From: Hydrogenophaga sp.
Lineage (GTDB): Bacteria > Pseudomonadota > Gammaproteobacteria > Burkholderiales > Burkholderiaceae_C
NCBI RefSeq assembly: GCF_011772445.1
Contig: NZ_WVZN01000044.1
Location: forward strand, 129,305-193,304
Direction of reading: 5' to 3'
Length of the DNA stretch: 64,000 nucleotides
Part shown: piece after piece, positions 18,983 to 27,476 of the stretch
How the letters are laid out: each line of letters begins with the position of its first letter
Position numbering within the stretch: the first letter of the stretch is position 1
Made by a program: the position numbers and the translations under genes
The notes under the pieces: generated by a model
The model's input: the letters and a program-made list of their open reading frames with translations, nothing else
What the model was told of the DNA's origin: nothing
The model's database searches: none

Positions 18983-19071
18983 GCGTCGCCGCGAGAACGA
19001 ACAACCCACGAACGGTCCCGTCCGCTGACAGCCCGCCCCACGGCAGTCATCAGCGCCCCAGGAGACACACC

Positions 19072-22032
19072 ATGTTGCTGACCAAGAAATCCTCTTCCAC
19101 CGGTGGCCGCGGCGCGCCGGCGCACGCCACCTTCGTGAATGCGCTGCAGCGGGGCCTGTCGTCCGCGCTGCCCACCATGGACCGACGTTCCTTCCTGCGC
19201 CGATCGGGCCTGGGCGTGGGCGTCGGCCTGGCGGCGGGCCAGCTCGCGCTGGTGAAGAAGGCCAAGGCCGCGTCGGGCGGCTCCATCGACGGCACCGGCA
19301 AGATCGAGGTGCGCCGCACCGTGTGCACGCACTGTTCGGTGGGCTGCGCCACCGACGCCATCGTCGAGAACGGCGTGTGGGTGCGCCAGGAGCCGGTGTT
19401 CGACTCGCCCATCAACCTGGGCGCGCACTGCGCCAAGGGCGCTTCGGTGCGCGAGCACGGCCACGGCGAGTACCGCCTGCGCTACCCGATGAAGCTGGTC
19501 AACGGCAAGTACCAGCGCATCAGCTGGGACGAGGCCTACGACGGCATCGTGAAGAAGATGAAGGCGCTGCGCGAGGCCAGCGGCCCCGATTCGGTGTATT
19601 TCGTTGGCTCGTCCAAGCACAACAACGAGCAGTCCTATCTGCTGCGCAAGTTCGTGAGCTTCTGGGGCACGAACAACTGCGATCACCAGGCCCGCATCTG
19701 TCACTCCACCACGGTGGCCGGCGTCGCGAATACCTGGGGTTACGGGGCGATGACCAACTCGTACAACGACATGCAGAACAGCAAGTGCGCGTTGTACATC
19801 GGCTCCAACGCCGCCGAAGCGCACCCGGTCTCGCTGCTGCACATGCTGCACTCCAAGGAGAACGGCTGCAAGATGATCGTGGTGGACCCGCGCTTCACCC
19901 GCACGGCGGCCAAGGCCGACGAGTACGTGCGCATCCGCTCGGGCACCGACATCCCCTTCCTCTTCGGCCTGCTGTACCACATCTTCAAGAACGGCTGGGA
20001 AGACAAGAAGTACATCAACGACCGCGTCTACGGCATGGAGGCGGTGAAGGCCGACGTGATGGCCAAGTGGACGCCCGACAAGGTGGAGGAGGCCTGCGGC
20101 GTCAAGGAAGAGCAGATGTTCCGCGTGGCCGAGATGATGGCCAAGAACCGCCCGTCCACGCTGGTGTGGTGCATGGGTCAGACGCAACACACCATCGGCA
20201 ACGCCATGGTGCGCGCCTCGTGCATCGTGCAACTGGCGCTGGGCAACATCGGTGTCAGCGGTGGCGGCGCCAACATCTTCCGCGGCCACGACAACGTGCA
20301 GGGCGCCACCGATGTGGGACCGAACCCCGACTCGCTGCCCGGCTACTACGGCATCGCGGCCGGCTCGTGGAAACACTACGCCGCCGTCTGGGGTGTGGAC
20401 TACGACTGGATCAAGTCGCAGTACGCCGAGGGCATGATGGAAAAGTCCGGCATCACGGTGTCGCGCTGGATCGACGGTGTGCTGGAGAAGAACGAGCTCA
20501 TCGACCAGGGCCCGAACATCCGCGGCATGTTCTTCTGGGGCCACGCGCCGAACTCGCAGACGCGCGGCCTGGAGATGAAGAAGGCCATGGACGCGCTGGA
20601 CCTGCTGGTGGTGATCGACCCCTATCCATCGGCCACGGCGTCGATGGCGGCCATGCCGAGCGACAAGATCAATCCCGAGCGCGAGGTCTACCTGCTGCCG
20701 GCGGCCACGCAGTTCGAAACCAGCGGCTCGGTGACGGCGTCCAACCGCTCCATCCAGTGGCGCGAGAAGGTGATCGACCCGCTGTGGGAAAGCCGCAGCG
20801 ACCACATGATCATGCATGAGTTCGCGCAGAAGCTCGGCTTTGCCGAGCAGCTCAGCAAGAACTACAAGATGCAGAAGGTCAAGGGCCGCGACGAGCCCGT
20901 GCCCGAGGACATCCTGCGCGAGATCAACCGCGGCATGTGGACCATCGGCTACACCGGCCAGAGCCCGGAGCGCCTGAAGGCCCACATGCGCAACATGGGC
21001 GCCTTCGACATCAAGACCCTGCGCTGCAAGGGCAAGGTGGTCGACAAGGAAACCGGCTACGACATGTCGGGCGACTACTTCGGTCTGCCCTGGCCTTGCT
21101 ACGGCACCGCGGAAATCAAGCACCCCGGCTCGCCCAACCTGTACAGCACCGAGCGGCACGTGATGGACGGCGGCGGCAACTTCCGCGCCAATTTCGGCGT
21201 GGAGCGGGACGGCGTGAACCTGCTGGCCGAAGACGGCTCGCATTCCAAGGGCGCGGAGATCACCACCGGCTACCCCGAGTTCGACCACGTGCTGCTCAAG
21301 AAGCTGGGCTGGTGGGACGAGCTCACCGAGGCCGAGAAGAAGGCCGCCGAAGGCAAGAACTGGAAGACCGACCTGTCCGGCGGCATCCAGCGCGTGACCA
21401 TGAAGCACGGCTGCCACCCGTTCGGCAACGCCAAGGCGCGCGCGGTGGTGTGGAACTTCCCCGACGCGATCCCGCAGCACCGCGAACCGGTGTATGGCAC
21501 GCGCCCGGACCTCATCGCCAAGTACCCCAGCCACGACGACCAGAAGAACCGCTGGCGCCTGCCCATCCTCTACAAGTCGCTGCAGGCGAAAAACGTCGAG
21601 GACAAGCTGCACGAGAAATTCCCGCTGATCATGACCTCGGGCCGTCTGGTCGAGTACGAGGGTGGCGGCGAGGAAACGCGCTCCAACCCCTGGCTGGCCG
21701 AGCTGCAGCAGAACATGTTCGTGGAGATCAACCCGCAGGCGGCGAACGCGCGCGGCATTCGCCAGGGCGAGCAGGTGTGGGTGAGTTCGCCCACCGGTGC
21801 ACGCCTGAAGGTGATGGCCCTGGTGACCGAGCGTGTGGGCCCCGACACGGTGTTCCTGCCGTTCCACTTCTCGGGCCACTGGCAGGGCACCGACATGAAG
21901 CCCTACTACCCGGACGGCGCGTACCCGGTGGTGCGTGGCGAGGCGGTCAACACGGCCACCACCTACGGCTACGACATCGTGACGATGATGCAAGAGACCA
22001 AGACCACGATCTGCAACGTCGAGAAGGCGTGA
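19072..22032 (+). CDS. fdhA: Formate dehydrogenase catalytic subunit, TAT-exported, cysteine type
   Basis: The 986-residue molybdopterin oxidoreductase oxidises formate to CO2. The Tat motif RRSFLRRSG is at residues 38-46. A 4Fe-4S site is formed by C86-x2-C89-x3-C93 and C121. The active-site segment ARICHSTTVAG has Cys210 followed by His211, where selenocysteine enzymes have Sec; the codon is TGT, so no selenocysteine insertion is needed. The C-terminal dinucleotide-binding domain is complete. ATG 19072 follows CAGGAGACACACC. With the short iron-sulfur subunit and the cytochrome b subunit downstream, this is a membrane-associated respiratory enzyme facing the periplasm. The symbol follows general usage; fdoG/fdnG-like is equivalent. 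Confidence 0.93.
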   Translation: MLLTKKSSSTGGRGAPAHATFVNALQRGLSSALPTMDRRSFLRRSGLGVGVGLAAGQLALVKKAKAASGGSIDGTGKIEVRRTVCTHCSVGCATDAIVENGVWVRQEPVFDSPINLGAHCAKGASVREHGHGEYRLRYPMKLVNGKYQRISWDEAYDGIVKKMKALREASGPDSVYFVGSSKHNNEQSYLLRKFVSFWGTNNCDHQARICHSTTVAGVANTWGYGAMTNSYNDMQNSKCALYIGSNAAEAHPVSLLHMLHSKENGCKMIVVDPRFTRTAAKADEYVRIRSGTDIPFLFGLLYHIFKNGWEDKKYINDRVYGMEAVKADVMAKWTPDKVEEACGVKEEQMFRVAEMMAKNRPSTLVWCMGQTQHTIGNAMVRASCIVQLALGNIGVSGGGANIFRGHDNVQGATDVGPNPDSLPGYYGIAAGSWKHYAAVWGVDYDWIKSQYAEGMMEKSGITVSRWIDGVLEKNELIDQGPNIRGMFFWGHAPNSQTRGLEMKKAMDALDLLVVIDPYPSATASMAAMPSDKINPEREVYLLPAATQFETSGSVTASNRSIQWREKVIDPLWESRSDHMIMHEFAQKLGFAEQLSKNYKMQKVKGRDEPVPEDILREINRGMWTIGYTGQSPERLKAHMRNMGAFDIKTLRCKGKVVDKETGYDMSGDYFGLPWPCYGTAEIKHPGSPNLYSTERHVMDGGGNFRANFGVERDGVNLLAEDGSHSKGAEITTGYPEFDHVLLKKLGWWDELTEAEKKAAEGKNWKTDLSGGIQRVTMKHGCHPFGNAKARAVVWNFPDAIPQHREPVYGTRPDLIAKYPSHDDQKNRWRLPILYKSLQAKNVEDKLHEKFPLIMTSGRLVEYEGGGEETRSNPWLAELQQNMFVEINPQAANARGIRQGEQVWVSSPTGARLKVMALVTERVGPDTVFLPFHFSGHWQGTDMKPYYPDGAYPVVRGEAVNTATTYGYDIVTMMQETKTTICNVEKA

Positions 22033-22042
22033 GGAGCACAAC

Positions 22043-22645
22043 ATGGCACGAATGAAATTCCTCTGTGACGCCGAGCGCTGCATCGAGTGCAACGCCTGCG
22101 TCACCGCCTGCAAGAACGAGCACGAGGTGCCCTGGGGCGTCAACCGCCGCCGCGTCGTCACGCTCAACGACGGCGTGCCGGGCGAGAAGTCGATCTCGGT
22201 GGCCTGCATGCACTGCACCGACGCGCCCTGCATGGCGGTCTGCCCGGTGAACTGCTTCTACCGCACCGACGAAGGCGTGGTGCTGCACGACAAGGACGTC
22301 TGCATCGGCTGCGGCTACTGCTTCTACGCCTGCCCCTTCGGCGCGCCGCAGTTCCCCTCGCAGGGCACCTTCGGCGTGCGCGGCAAGATGGACAAGTGCA
22401 CCTTCTGCGCCGGCGGCCCCGAAGCCCACGGCAGCCAGAGCGAGTTCGAGAAGTACGGCCGCAACCGCCTGGCCGAAGGCAAGCTGCCGGCCTGCGCCGA
22501 GATGTGCTCCACCAAGGCCCTGCTGGCCGGCGACGGCGACACCGTGGCCGACATCTTCCGCACCCGCGTGATCACGCGCGGCAAGGGCGCGGAAGTCTGG
22601 GGCTGGGGCACCGCGTATGGCACCGCCGAAGGGAAGAAGTCGTGA
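22043..22645 (+). CDS. fdhB: Formate dehydrogenase iron-sulfur subunit
   Basis: The 200-residue protein holds four 4Fe-4S motifs: CIECNACVTACKNEH, CMHCTDAPCMAVCPVNC, CIGCGYCFYACPFGAPQ and the split CTFC ... CAEMC. It passes electrons from FdhA to the cytochrome b subunit. Unlike E. coli FdnH (about 294 residues) it ends without a C-terminal membrane helix, so it must be held by the other subunits. The start ATG follows GAGGAGCACAAC, 10 bases after fdhA. Its stop overlaps the next ATG by one base. Confidence 0.93.
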   Translation: MARMKFLCDAERCIECNACVTACKNEHEVPWGVNRRRVVTLNDGVPGEKSISVACMHCTDAPCMAVCPVNCFYRTDEGVVLHDKDVCIGCGYCFYACPFGAPQFPSQGTFGVRGKMDKCTFCAGGPEAHGSQSEFEKYGRNRLAEGKLPACAEMCSTKALLAGDGDTVADIFRTRVITRGKGAEVWGWGTAYGTAEGKKS

Positions 22646-22896
22646 TGAAACGCCTGAGCCTCACCTCCCTTGCGATGGCGGCCCTGCTGGGCCTGGTGGC
22701 CTGTGGCGAGAAGCCGCAGGAAATGAACGCCAATGGCGTGAAGCAGGACAACGCCGCCTACAGCGGTGTCGGCCAGAGCCAGTACGTGCAATCCGGCTGG
22801 AGTGCCGGCGACAAGGGCAGCTGGGAGAAGCAGCTCAAGACGCGTGCGCAGTACGGCCAGAACGACTACACGCGCATCGGTGCGCAGCCGAAGTGA
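22645..22896 (+). CDS. Small lipoprotein between fdhB and fdhC
   Basis: The 83-residue product has a short signal peptide MKRLSLTSLAMAALLGLVAC with a good lipobox (LVAC). The mature part is hydrophilic and aromatic-rich (NAAYSGVGQSQYVQSGWSAG) and has no Cys after the lipidated one. The start ATG overlaps the fdhB stop (TGATG), and fdhC starts 5 bases after its stop, so it is made in step with the enzyme. I do not know a described function; an assembly or anchoring role at the membrane is inferred from position only. Confidence 0.75.
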   Translation: MKRLSLTSLAMAALLGLVACGEKPQEMNANGVKQDNAAYSGVGQSQYVQSGWSAGDKGSWEKQLKTRAQYGQNDYTRIGAQPK

Positions 22897-22901
22897 GGGC
22901 G

Positions 22902-24113
22902 ATGGCCATGCACAAGCCAATCAACCCGCGCTGGCGTGCCTGGCTCGCGGCGCTGCTGCTGGGCACGGGCCTTGCCACGGCATCGGCCCAGGCGCCCAAG
23001 CCGGTCCCTGACGACCCCGCGCCGGCGCCCCAGCAGGCGACGCCGGCGCCGGCCGGACAGGGCGGCATCAAGAGCCAGAACATCTTCGACATTCGCCCCG
23101 ACGCCGACACCGCGCCCGGCTACCGCGACCAGACCAACGCCGAGCGCCGCCAGGTGCAGCCCGGCAACAACGCGCCCATGTGGCGCGACGTGAGCAAGGG
23201 CGTGACCGGCTCCACCATGTTGCCCTACCCCGAGTACGGCAACCTGATCCAGGGCTTCGTGCAGTACCCCGGTTCGCGGCTCACCACCGCCGGCGAAGCC
23301 TGGCGCCAGGTGCGCAACAACTGGATCATTCCCTACGGTGGCTCGCTGCTGCTGATCGTGCTGGTGGCGATCGCGCTGTTCTACTTCGCCAAGGGCTCCA
23401 TCAAGCTGCACGGCGCCGAGACCGGCCGCAAGATCGAGCGCTTCACCTACTTCGAGCGCGCGGCGCACTGGATGAACGCGATCGCCTTCGTGGCGCTGGC
23501 GGTCTCCGGCATCGTCATGGCCTTCGGCAAGTTCTTCCTGCTGCCCATCATCGGCGCCACGCTGTTCGGCTGGCTCACCTACGCGCTGAAGAACGTGCAC
23601 AACTTCGTCGGCCCGCTGTTCGCGGTGTCGCTGGTGGTGGTGATCTTCACCTTCATCAAGGACAACCTGCCGGCCAAGGAAGACATCAACTGGCTGCTCA
23701 AGGGCGGCGGCCTGTTCAGCGGCAAGGAAGTGCCCTCGCACCGTTTCAATGCGGGCGAGAAGGTGGTGTTCTGGGCCGGCGTCTTCTTCTTCGGCCTGAT
23801 CGTGGTGGGCTCCGGCCTGTTCCTGGACAAGCTGCTGCCCGTGCTGGAGTTCACCCGCGCCAACATGCAGGTGGCGCACATGATCCACGCCACGGCCGCG
23901 GCGCTGATGATGGCGCTGTTCCTCGGCCACATCTACCTGGGCACCATCGGCATGAAGGGCGCCTACAAGGCCATGAAGACCGGCTACGTGGACGAGACCT
24001 GGGCCAAGGAGCACCACGAGCTCTGGTACGACGACATCAAGGCCGGCAAGATCCCCGCGCAGCGCTCGGCGAACAAGCCCGAAGGCGCGGCCGGCCAGCC
24101 GGCGAAGGCCTGA
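22902..24113 (+). CDS. fdhC: Formate dehydrogenase cytochrome b556 (gamma) subunit
   Basis: The 403-residue protein has a signal peptide (WLAALLLGTGLATASAQA), a periplasmic extension of about 100 residues that is Pro/Ala/Gln-rich, then five hydrophobic helices. Candidate haem-ligand histidines lie in ERAAHWMN, NVHNFVGP, AHMIHATA and FLGHIYLG. The C-terminal part from ERFTYFERAAHW matches cytochrome b subunits that pass electrons to quinone. E. coli FdnI (about 217 residues) lacks the long N-terminal extension, but longer forms are common in proteobacteria. ATG 22902 or 22908 can be the start; TGAGGG lies just upstream. Confidence 0.9.
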   Translation: MAMHKPINPRWRAWLAALLLGTGLATASAQAPKPVPDDPAPAPQQATPAPAGQGGIKSQNIFDIRPDADTAPGYRDQTNAERRQVQPGNNAPMWRDVSKGVTGSTMLPYPEYGNLIQGFVQYPGSRLTTAGEAWRQVRNNWIIPYGGSLLLIVLVAIALFYFAKGSIKLHGAETGRKIERFTYFERAAHWMNAIAFVALAVSGIVMAFGKFFLLPIIGATLFGWLTYALKNVHNFVGPLFAVSLVVVIFTFIKDNLPAKEDINWLLKGGGLFSGKEVPSHRFNAGEKVVFWAGVFFFGLIVVGSGLFLDKLLPVLEFTRANMQVAHMIHATAAALMMALFLGHIYLGTIGMKGAYKAMKTGYVDETWAKEHHELWYDDIKAGKIPAQRSANKPEGAAGQPAKA

Positions 24114-24135
24114 CCGATTCCTGGAGACAGACCGC

Positions 24136-24531
24136 ATGAGCATCCGCACGATCGCCGCCACTCCCGCCATCGCCCTGGCCCTGCTGGCCACCAGCGCGCT
24201 GGTGCAGGCCAAGCTGCCCGCGCCGCCGCCGCCCACGCCCGAAGCCGCCGCCAAGGCCGACGAGGCCAAGGCCCGCACCGCCTACAACGCCAAGGTCGAG
24301 GCCTACAAGCTCTGCAAGGCGATGGACAAAGCTGCGGCCAGCTACTTCAAGACCACCGGCGCGGGCAAACAGCCCTCGCCGGGGGCGCCGGCCTGCACCG
24401 ACCCGGGGGCGTTCGCCTACACGCCGCCCAAGCCCCTGGAAGCGGCGGGCGCGCATTCGCCGCCCGAGACGGCCACCAAGCCACCGAGCAGCCAGACCCC
24501 GGCGGCAGCGCCGACGCCCAAGAAGCCCTGA
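24136..24531 (+). CDS. Secreted Pro/Ala-rich protein of the formate dehydrogenase operon
   Basis: The 131-residue product has a cleavable signal peptide (ATPAIALALLATSALVQA), a short helical segment with two Cys (KLCKAMDK, APACTD) and a disordered Pro/Thr/Ala tail ending PTPKKP. ATG 24136 follows CTGGAGACAGACC, 22 bases after fdhC, and a strong terminator follows, so it is the last gene of the transcript. The family is not recognised beyond co-occurrence with this type of operon. The two Cys could form a disulfide in the periplasm. Confidence 0.7.
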   Translation: MSIRTIAATPAIALALLATSALVQAKLPAPPPPTPEAAAKADEAKARTAYNAKVEAYKLCKAMDKAAASYFKTTGAGKQPSPGAPACTDPGAFAYTPPKPLEAAGAHSPPETATKPPSSQTPAAAPTPKKP

Positions 24532-24590
24532 GCCTCGGCTTGGACTGCCTCCGGCGGCAGCCGTCCGATGCCCCTGCGTGGGGCAACAGC

Positions 24591-24625
24591 AAAGGCCGCA
24601 CCCTCCGGTGCCGGCCTTTTTCTTT
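24591..24625 (+). terminator. Rho-independent terminator of the fdh operon
   Basis: The arms AAAGGCC-GCACC and GGTGC-C-GGCCTTT pair with one bulged base around a CTCC loop and are followed by TTTTTCTTT. It lies 60 bases after the last fdh operon gene and only 16 bases before fdhD. Confidence 0.85.
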
Positions 24626-24640
24626 AGTAGTCTTGCCCCC

Positions 24641-25489
24641 ATGCGCCTGCCCCAACTGACCGAGGCCCGAGCCCCGCTGACCGAGGCGGTCGACGCTGTC
24701 GACGAGTTCGGCCAGCGCCGGGCCATCCACATCCCCGCCGAGCGGGACCTCACCGTTTACGTGGACAAGCGCGAGCTGGTGACGCTGATGACGCTGGGCG
24801 CTCAGCCCGAGTGGCTCACCCTGGGCTACCTGCTCAACCAGCGGCTCATTGCGTCGGTGGAGGACATCGAGTCCATCACGGTCGACTGGGATGTGAACGC
24901 CGCGAGCGTGAAGACGCGCCACGGCATCGAGCGCATCGAGGAGCGCACGGCCAGGCGCGTGGTCACCACCGGCTGCGGGCAGGGCAGCGTGTTCGGCGGC
25001 CTCATGGACGACCTCGACCGCATCGCGCTGCCCCCGGGTGTGCTGCGCCAGTCACAGGTCTACGCCATCGTGGACGCGATCCGGGTGAAGGAGAGCACCT
25101 ACAAGTCCGCCGGCTCGGTGCACGCCTGCGCGCTGTTCCGCGGCACCGAACTCGCCCTGTTCGTGGAAGACGTGGGGCGCCACAACGCGGTGGACACGAT
25201 CGCGGGCTGGCTGGCGCTGCAGGACGATGCGCCTCGCGACAGGGCGGAAGGCATGCTGGACAAGGTCTTCTACACCACCGGCCGCCTGACCAGCGAGATG
25301 GTCATCAAGAGCGCGCAGATGGGTGTGGCGGCGGTGATCTCGCGCAGCGGCATCACGCAGATGGGCCTGCAGGTGGCGCGGCGCGTGGGCCTGTGCGCGG
25401 TGGGTCGCGCCACCAACAAGCACTTTCTTTGCTACGCCAACCCCGAGCGGCTGGTGTACGACGCGGTGCCCCAGGCGGCGCGGGCCTGA
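24641..25489 (+). CDS. fdhD: FdhD-family sulfur carrier for formate dehydrogenase
   Basis: The 282-residue protein matches FdhD, which passes sulfur from IscS to the molybdenum cofactor of formate dehydrogenase. Conserved parts include ERDLTVYVDKRELVTLMTLG, GSVHACALF, EDVGRHNAVD, FYTTGRLTSEMVIKSA and SRSG. The mobile cysteine loop reads TTGCGQGSV: the first Cys is present, but the second Cys of the E. coli loop (C-x2-C) is replaced. The gene follows the fdh terminator by 16 bases, so it needs readthrough or its own promoter; none is clear. ATG 24641 is the only sensible start. Confidence 0.92.
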   Translation: MRLPQLTEARAPLTEAVDAVDEFGQRRAIHIPAERDLTVYVDKRELVTLMTLGAQPEWLTLGYLLNQRLIASVEDIESITVDWDVNAASVKTRHGIERIEERTARRVVTTGCGQGSVFGGLMDDLDRIALPPGVLRQSQVYAIVDAIRVKESTYKSAGSVHACALFRGTELALFVEDVGRHNAVDTIAGWLALQDDAPRDRAEGMLDKVFYTTGRLTSEMVIKSAQMGVAAVISRSGITQMGLQVARRVGLCAVGRATNKHFLCYANPERLVYDAVPQAARA

Positions 25490-25523
25490 TCGGTCGGCGG
25501 ACCCGGTCGGATCAGGCGAGCGC

Positions 25524-27476
25524 TCAGGCCGCCTTCAAGGCGAGCCGGCTCGCGTGTTTCCATGCCCGCCGCAGCACGGCCGGCGACCACGACTCTTCCG
25601 GAATCAGCAGCACGCCGCGTGCGCGCATCCACTGGCCCAGGTCCACGTGGCTGGTGGCCACGGTGAGCGGGATGGCCAGCAGCAGGGGCAGGGCCACGGG
25701 CGCCAGCCACAGCAGGGCGGCGGCGTTGAGCAGGGCCACGCCCAGGCCCATGAGGGCGATGACGGTGGTCATGGGCGCCAGGCGCTGGGCGGCGTCGCGC
25801 CAACTCACGCCATTGGCTTCCCGCGGGGGCGACTTCCATTCCAGTTTCAAGCCAGTGAGCGCGACCAGCACGAACAGCGAGTGCGCCAGCATGCGGATGG
25901 GCGCCTGCAGCACGGCCAGCAGGGTCTCGGCCACGGCGCTGAGCATCAGCGTGCCGGTGCCGCCGAACTGGCGCTGCTCGCGCTTGAGGAAGACGGCGAT
26001 CAGGCCCAGGATGCGCGGCATGAACAGCAGGCACAGCGTCCAGACCCACAGGCCGCGCAGCTCGGCCGGCAGGGCGTGCCAGCTCGGCAGCAGGGTGCTG
26101 TCGGCCACCCACAGGGCAGTGCCGATGGTGAGGAAGCCCAGCCACAGCGGTGCCGACAGGTAGGACATGGCGCCGATGGCGAACATGCTGCGGTGCACGC
26201 GGTGGATGCCGGGCTCGGCCATCAGGCGCGCGTTCTGCAGGTTGCCCTGGCACCAGCGGCGGTCGCGCTGCAGCTCGCTCAGCAGGTCGGGCGGTTGCTG
26301 CTCGTAGCTGCCCTGCAGGTCGGAGACCAGCCACACGTGGTAGCCGGCGCGGCGCATCAGCGCGGCCTCGACGAAGTCGTGCGACATGATGCCGCCGGAC
26401 ATGCCGCCCGTGCCCGCGATGGGTGCGAGCGCGCAGTGCTTCATGAAAGGCTCGAGCCGGATGATGGCGTTGTGGCCCCAGTAGTGCGATTCACCGAGCT
26501 GCCAGAACTGCATGCCCAGCGTGAACAGGCGGCCGGTCACGCGCGAGGCGAACTGCTGCGAGCGCGCATGCAGCGTGGCGTGGCCCACGGCCTGGGTGGC
26601 GGTCTGGATGATGCCGGCGCGCGGGTGCGCCTCCATCAGCTTGACCATGTCGGCCAGGCAGCGGCCGCTCATGACGCTGTCGGCGTCGAGCACGACCATG
26701 TAGCGGTAGTCCTTGCCCCAGCGGCGGCAGAAGTCGGCCACGTTGCCGGCCTTGCGGTGGGTGCGGCGCGTGCGCAGGCGGTAGTACACCTCGATGGCGG
26801 GCAGGCCGCTGGTGGCGAGTTCGCTGCGCAGGTTTTCCCAGGCGGCGCGTTCGGCGCGCTGGATCGCGGGGTCGTAGCTGTCGGACAGCACGAAGACGTC
26901 GAAGACCTTGGATTCGCCGGTGGCGGCGAGCGACTCGCAGGTGGCGCGCAGGCCGGCGAAGACGGTGGCCACGTCCTCGTTGCAGATCGGCATGATGATG
27001 GCGGTGCGCGCCTCGGGGTTCATCACGTGGTCGCGAACCTCGGCGGCGCGCAGTGTGTGCCGGTCACCGAAGAGCGAGACCCAGAAGCCCATGAGTGCGG
27101 TGACGAAGCCGGTCAGCACCCAGGCCGAGAGCACCACGAACAGCGTGAGCTGCGCCACGCGAAGCACGCCGTTGCCGCCCTCGGGCTGCAACTCCCAGAA
27201 CATCAGCCCGGCCATCAGCGTCCAGGCCAGGGTGAGCGCAACGAAGATCGCGCGGCGCCAGTTGGCGGCGTTCTGCCAGGGCTCCAGCGGTTCGCCGGCC
27301 TGCGTGGGGCGGGGGCCATACGGGGGCAGCAGGCCGCTGGCCGTGCTGAGCAGGGCGGTGCCGATGCTGTTCCAGAAGCCACGCCAGGGGCGCGGCGTCA
27401 TGGAGCCCCGGTTGATGGGGGGGGCGGTCACCGCGTTCGGGTGACGCTCTTCCCGCAGCAGGCTGCGGGGCTTCAT
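25524..27476 (-). CDS. mdoH: Glucans biosynthesis glucosyltransferase H
   Basis: The roughly 650-residue inner-membrane GT2 enzyme builds the beta-glucan backbone of osmoregulated periplasmic glucans from UDP-glucose. The catalytic signatures are VVLDADSVM (DxD) and QRDRRWCQGN (the QxxRW motif), with helices before and after the catalytic domain. The ATG at 27476 overlaps the mdoG stop (ATGA). An in-frame ATG at 27500 would add 8 residues inside mdoG. E. coli MdoH is longer (847), but forms around 650-700 residues occur in other groups (OpgH). The operon order is mdoG-mdoH. Confidence 0.92.
   Translation of the reverse strand: MKPRSLLREERHPNAVTAPPINRGSMTPRPWRGFWNSIGTALLSTASGLLPPYGPRPTQAGEPLEPWQNAANWRRAIFVALTLAWTLMAGLMFWELQPEGGNGVLRVAQLTLFVVLSAWVLTGFVTALMGFWVSLFGDRHTLRAAEVRDHVMNPEARTAIIMPICNEDVATVFAGLRATCESLAATGESKVFDVFVLSDSYDPAIQRAERAAWENLRSELATSGLPAIEVYYRLRTRRTHRKAGNVADFCRRWGKDYRYMVVLDADSVMSGRCLADMVKLMEAHPRAGIIQTATQAVGHATLHARSQQFASRVTGRLFTLGMQFWQLGESHYWGHNAIIRLEPFMKHCALAPIAGTGGMSGGIMSHDFVEAALMRRAGYHVWLVSDLQGSYEQQPPDLLSELQRDRRWCQGNLQNARLMAEPGIHRVHRSMFAIGAMSYLSAPLWLGFLTIGTALWVADSTLLPSWHALPAELRGLWVWTLCLLFMPRILGLIAVFLKREQRQFGGTGTLMLSAVAETLLAVLQAPIRMLAHSLFVLVALTGLKLEWKSPPREANGVSWRDAAQRLAPMTTVIALMGLGVALLNAAALLWLAPVALPLLLAIPLTVATSHVDLGQWMRARGVLLIPEESWSPAVLRRAWKHASRLALKAA

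Noticed and set aside
18538..19071. N-terminal extension of fdhA in the same frame
   Set aside because: The Tat leader and the ribosome site CAGGAGACACACC place the start at 19072, and the extension would overlap the TAT-peptide gene in another frame.
19699..19701. Possible selenocysteine site in fdhA
   Set aside because: The active-site codon is TGT (Cys), not TGA, so no selenocysteine is needed.
18961..22233. A very long open frame (over 1000 codons) on the minus strand opposite fdhA and fdhB
   Set aside because: It lies fully antisense to clear genes, is His/Val/Arg-rich as expected from high-GC antisense frames, and has no recognisable domain. Similar shadows opposite boxC, boxB/boxA, the poly-ferredoxin gene and hemL/purH were dropped for the same reason.
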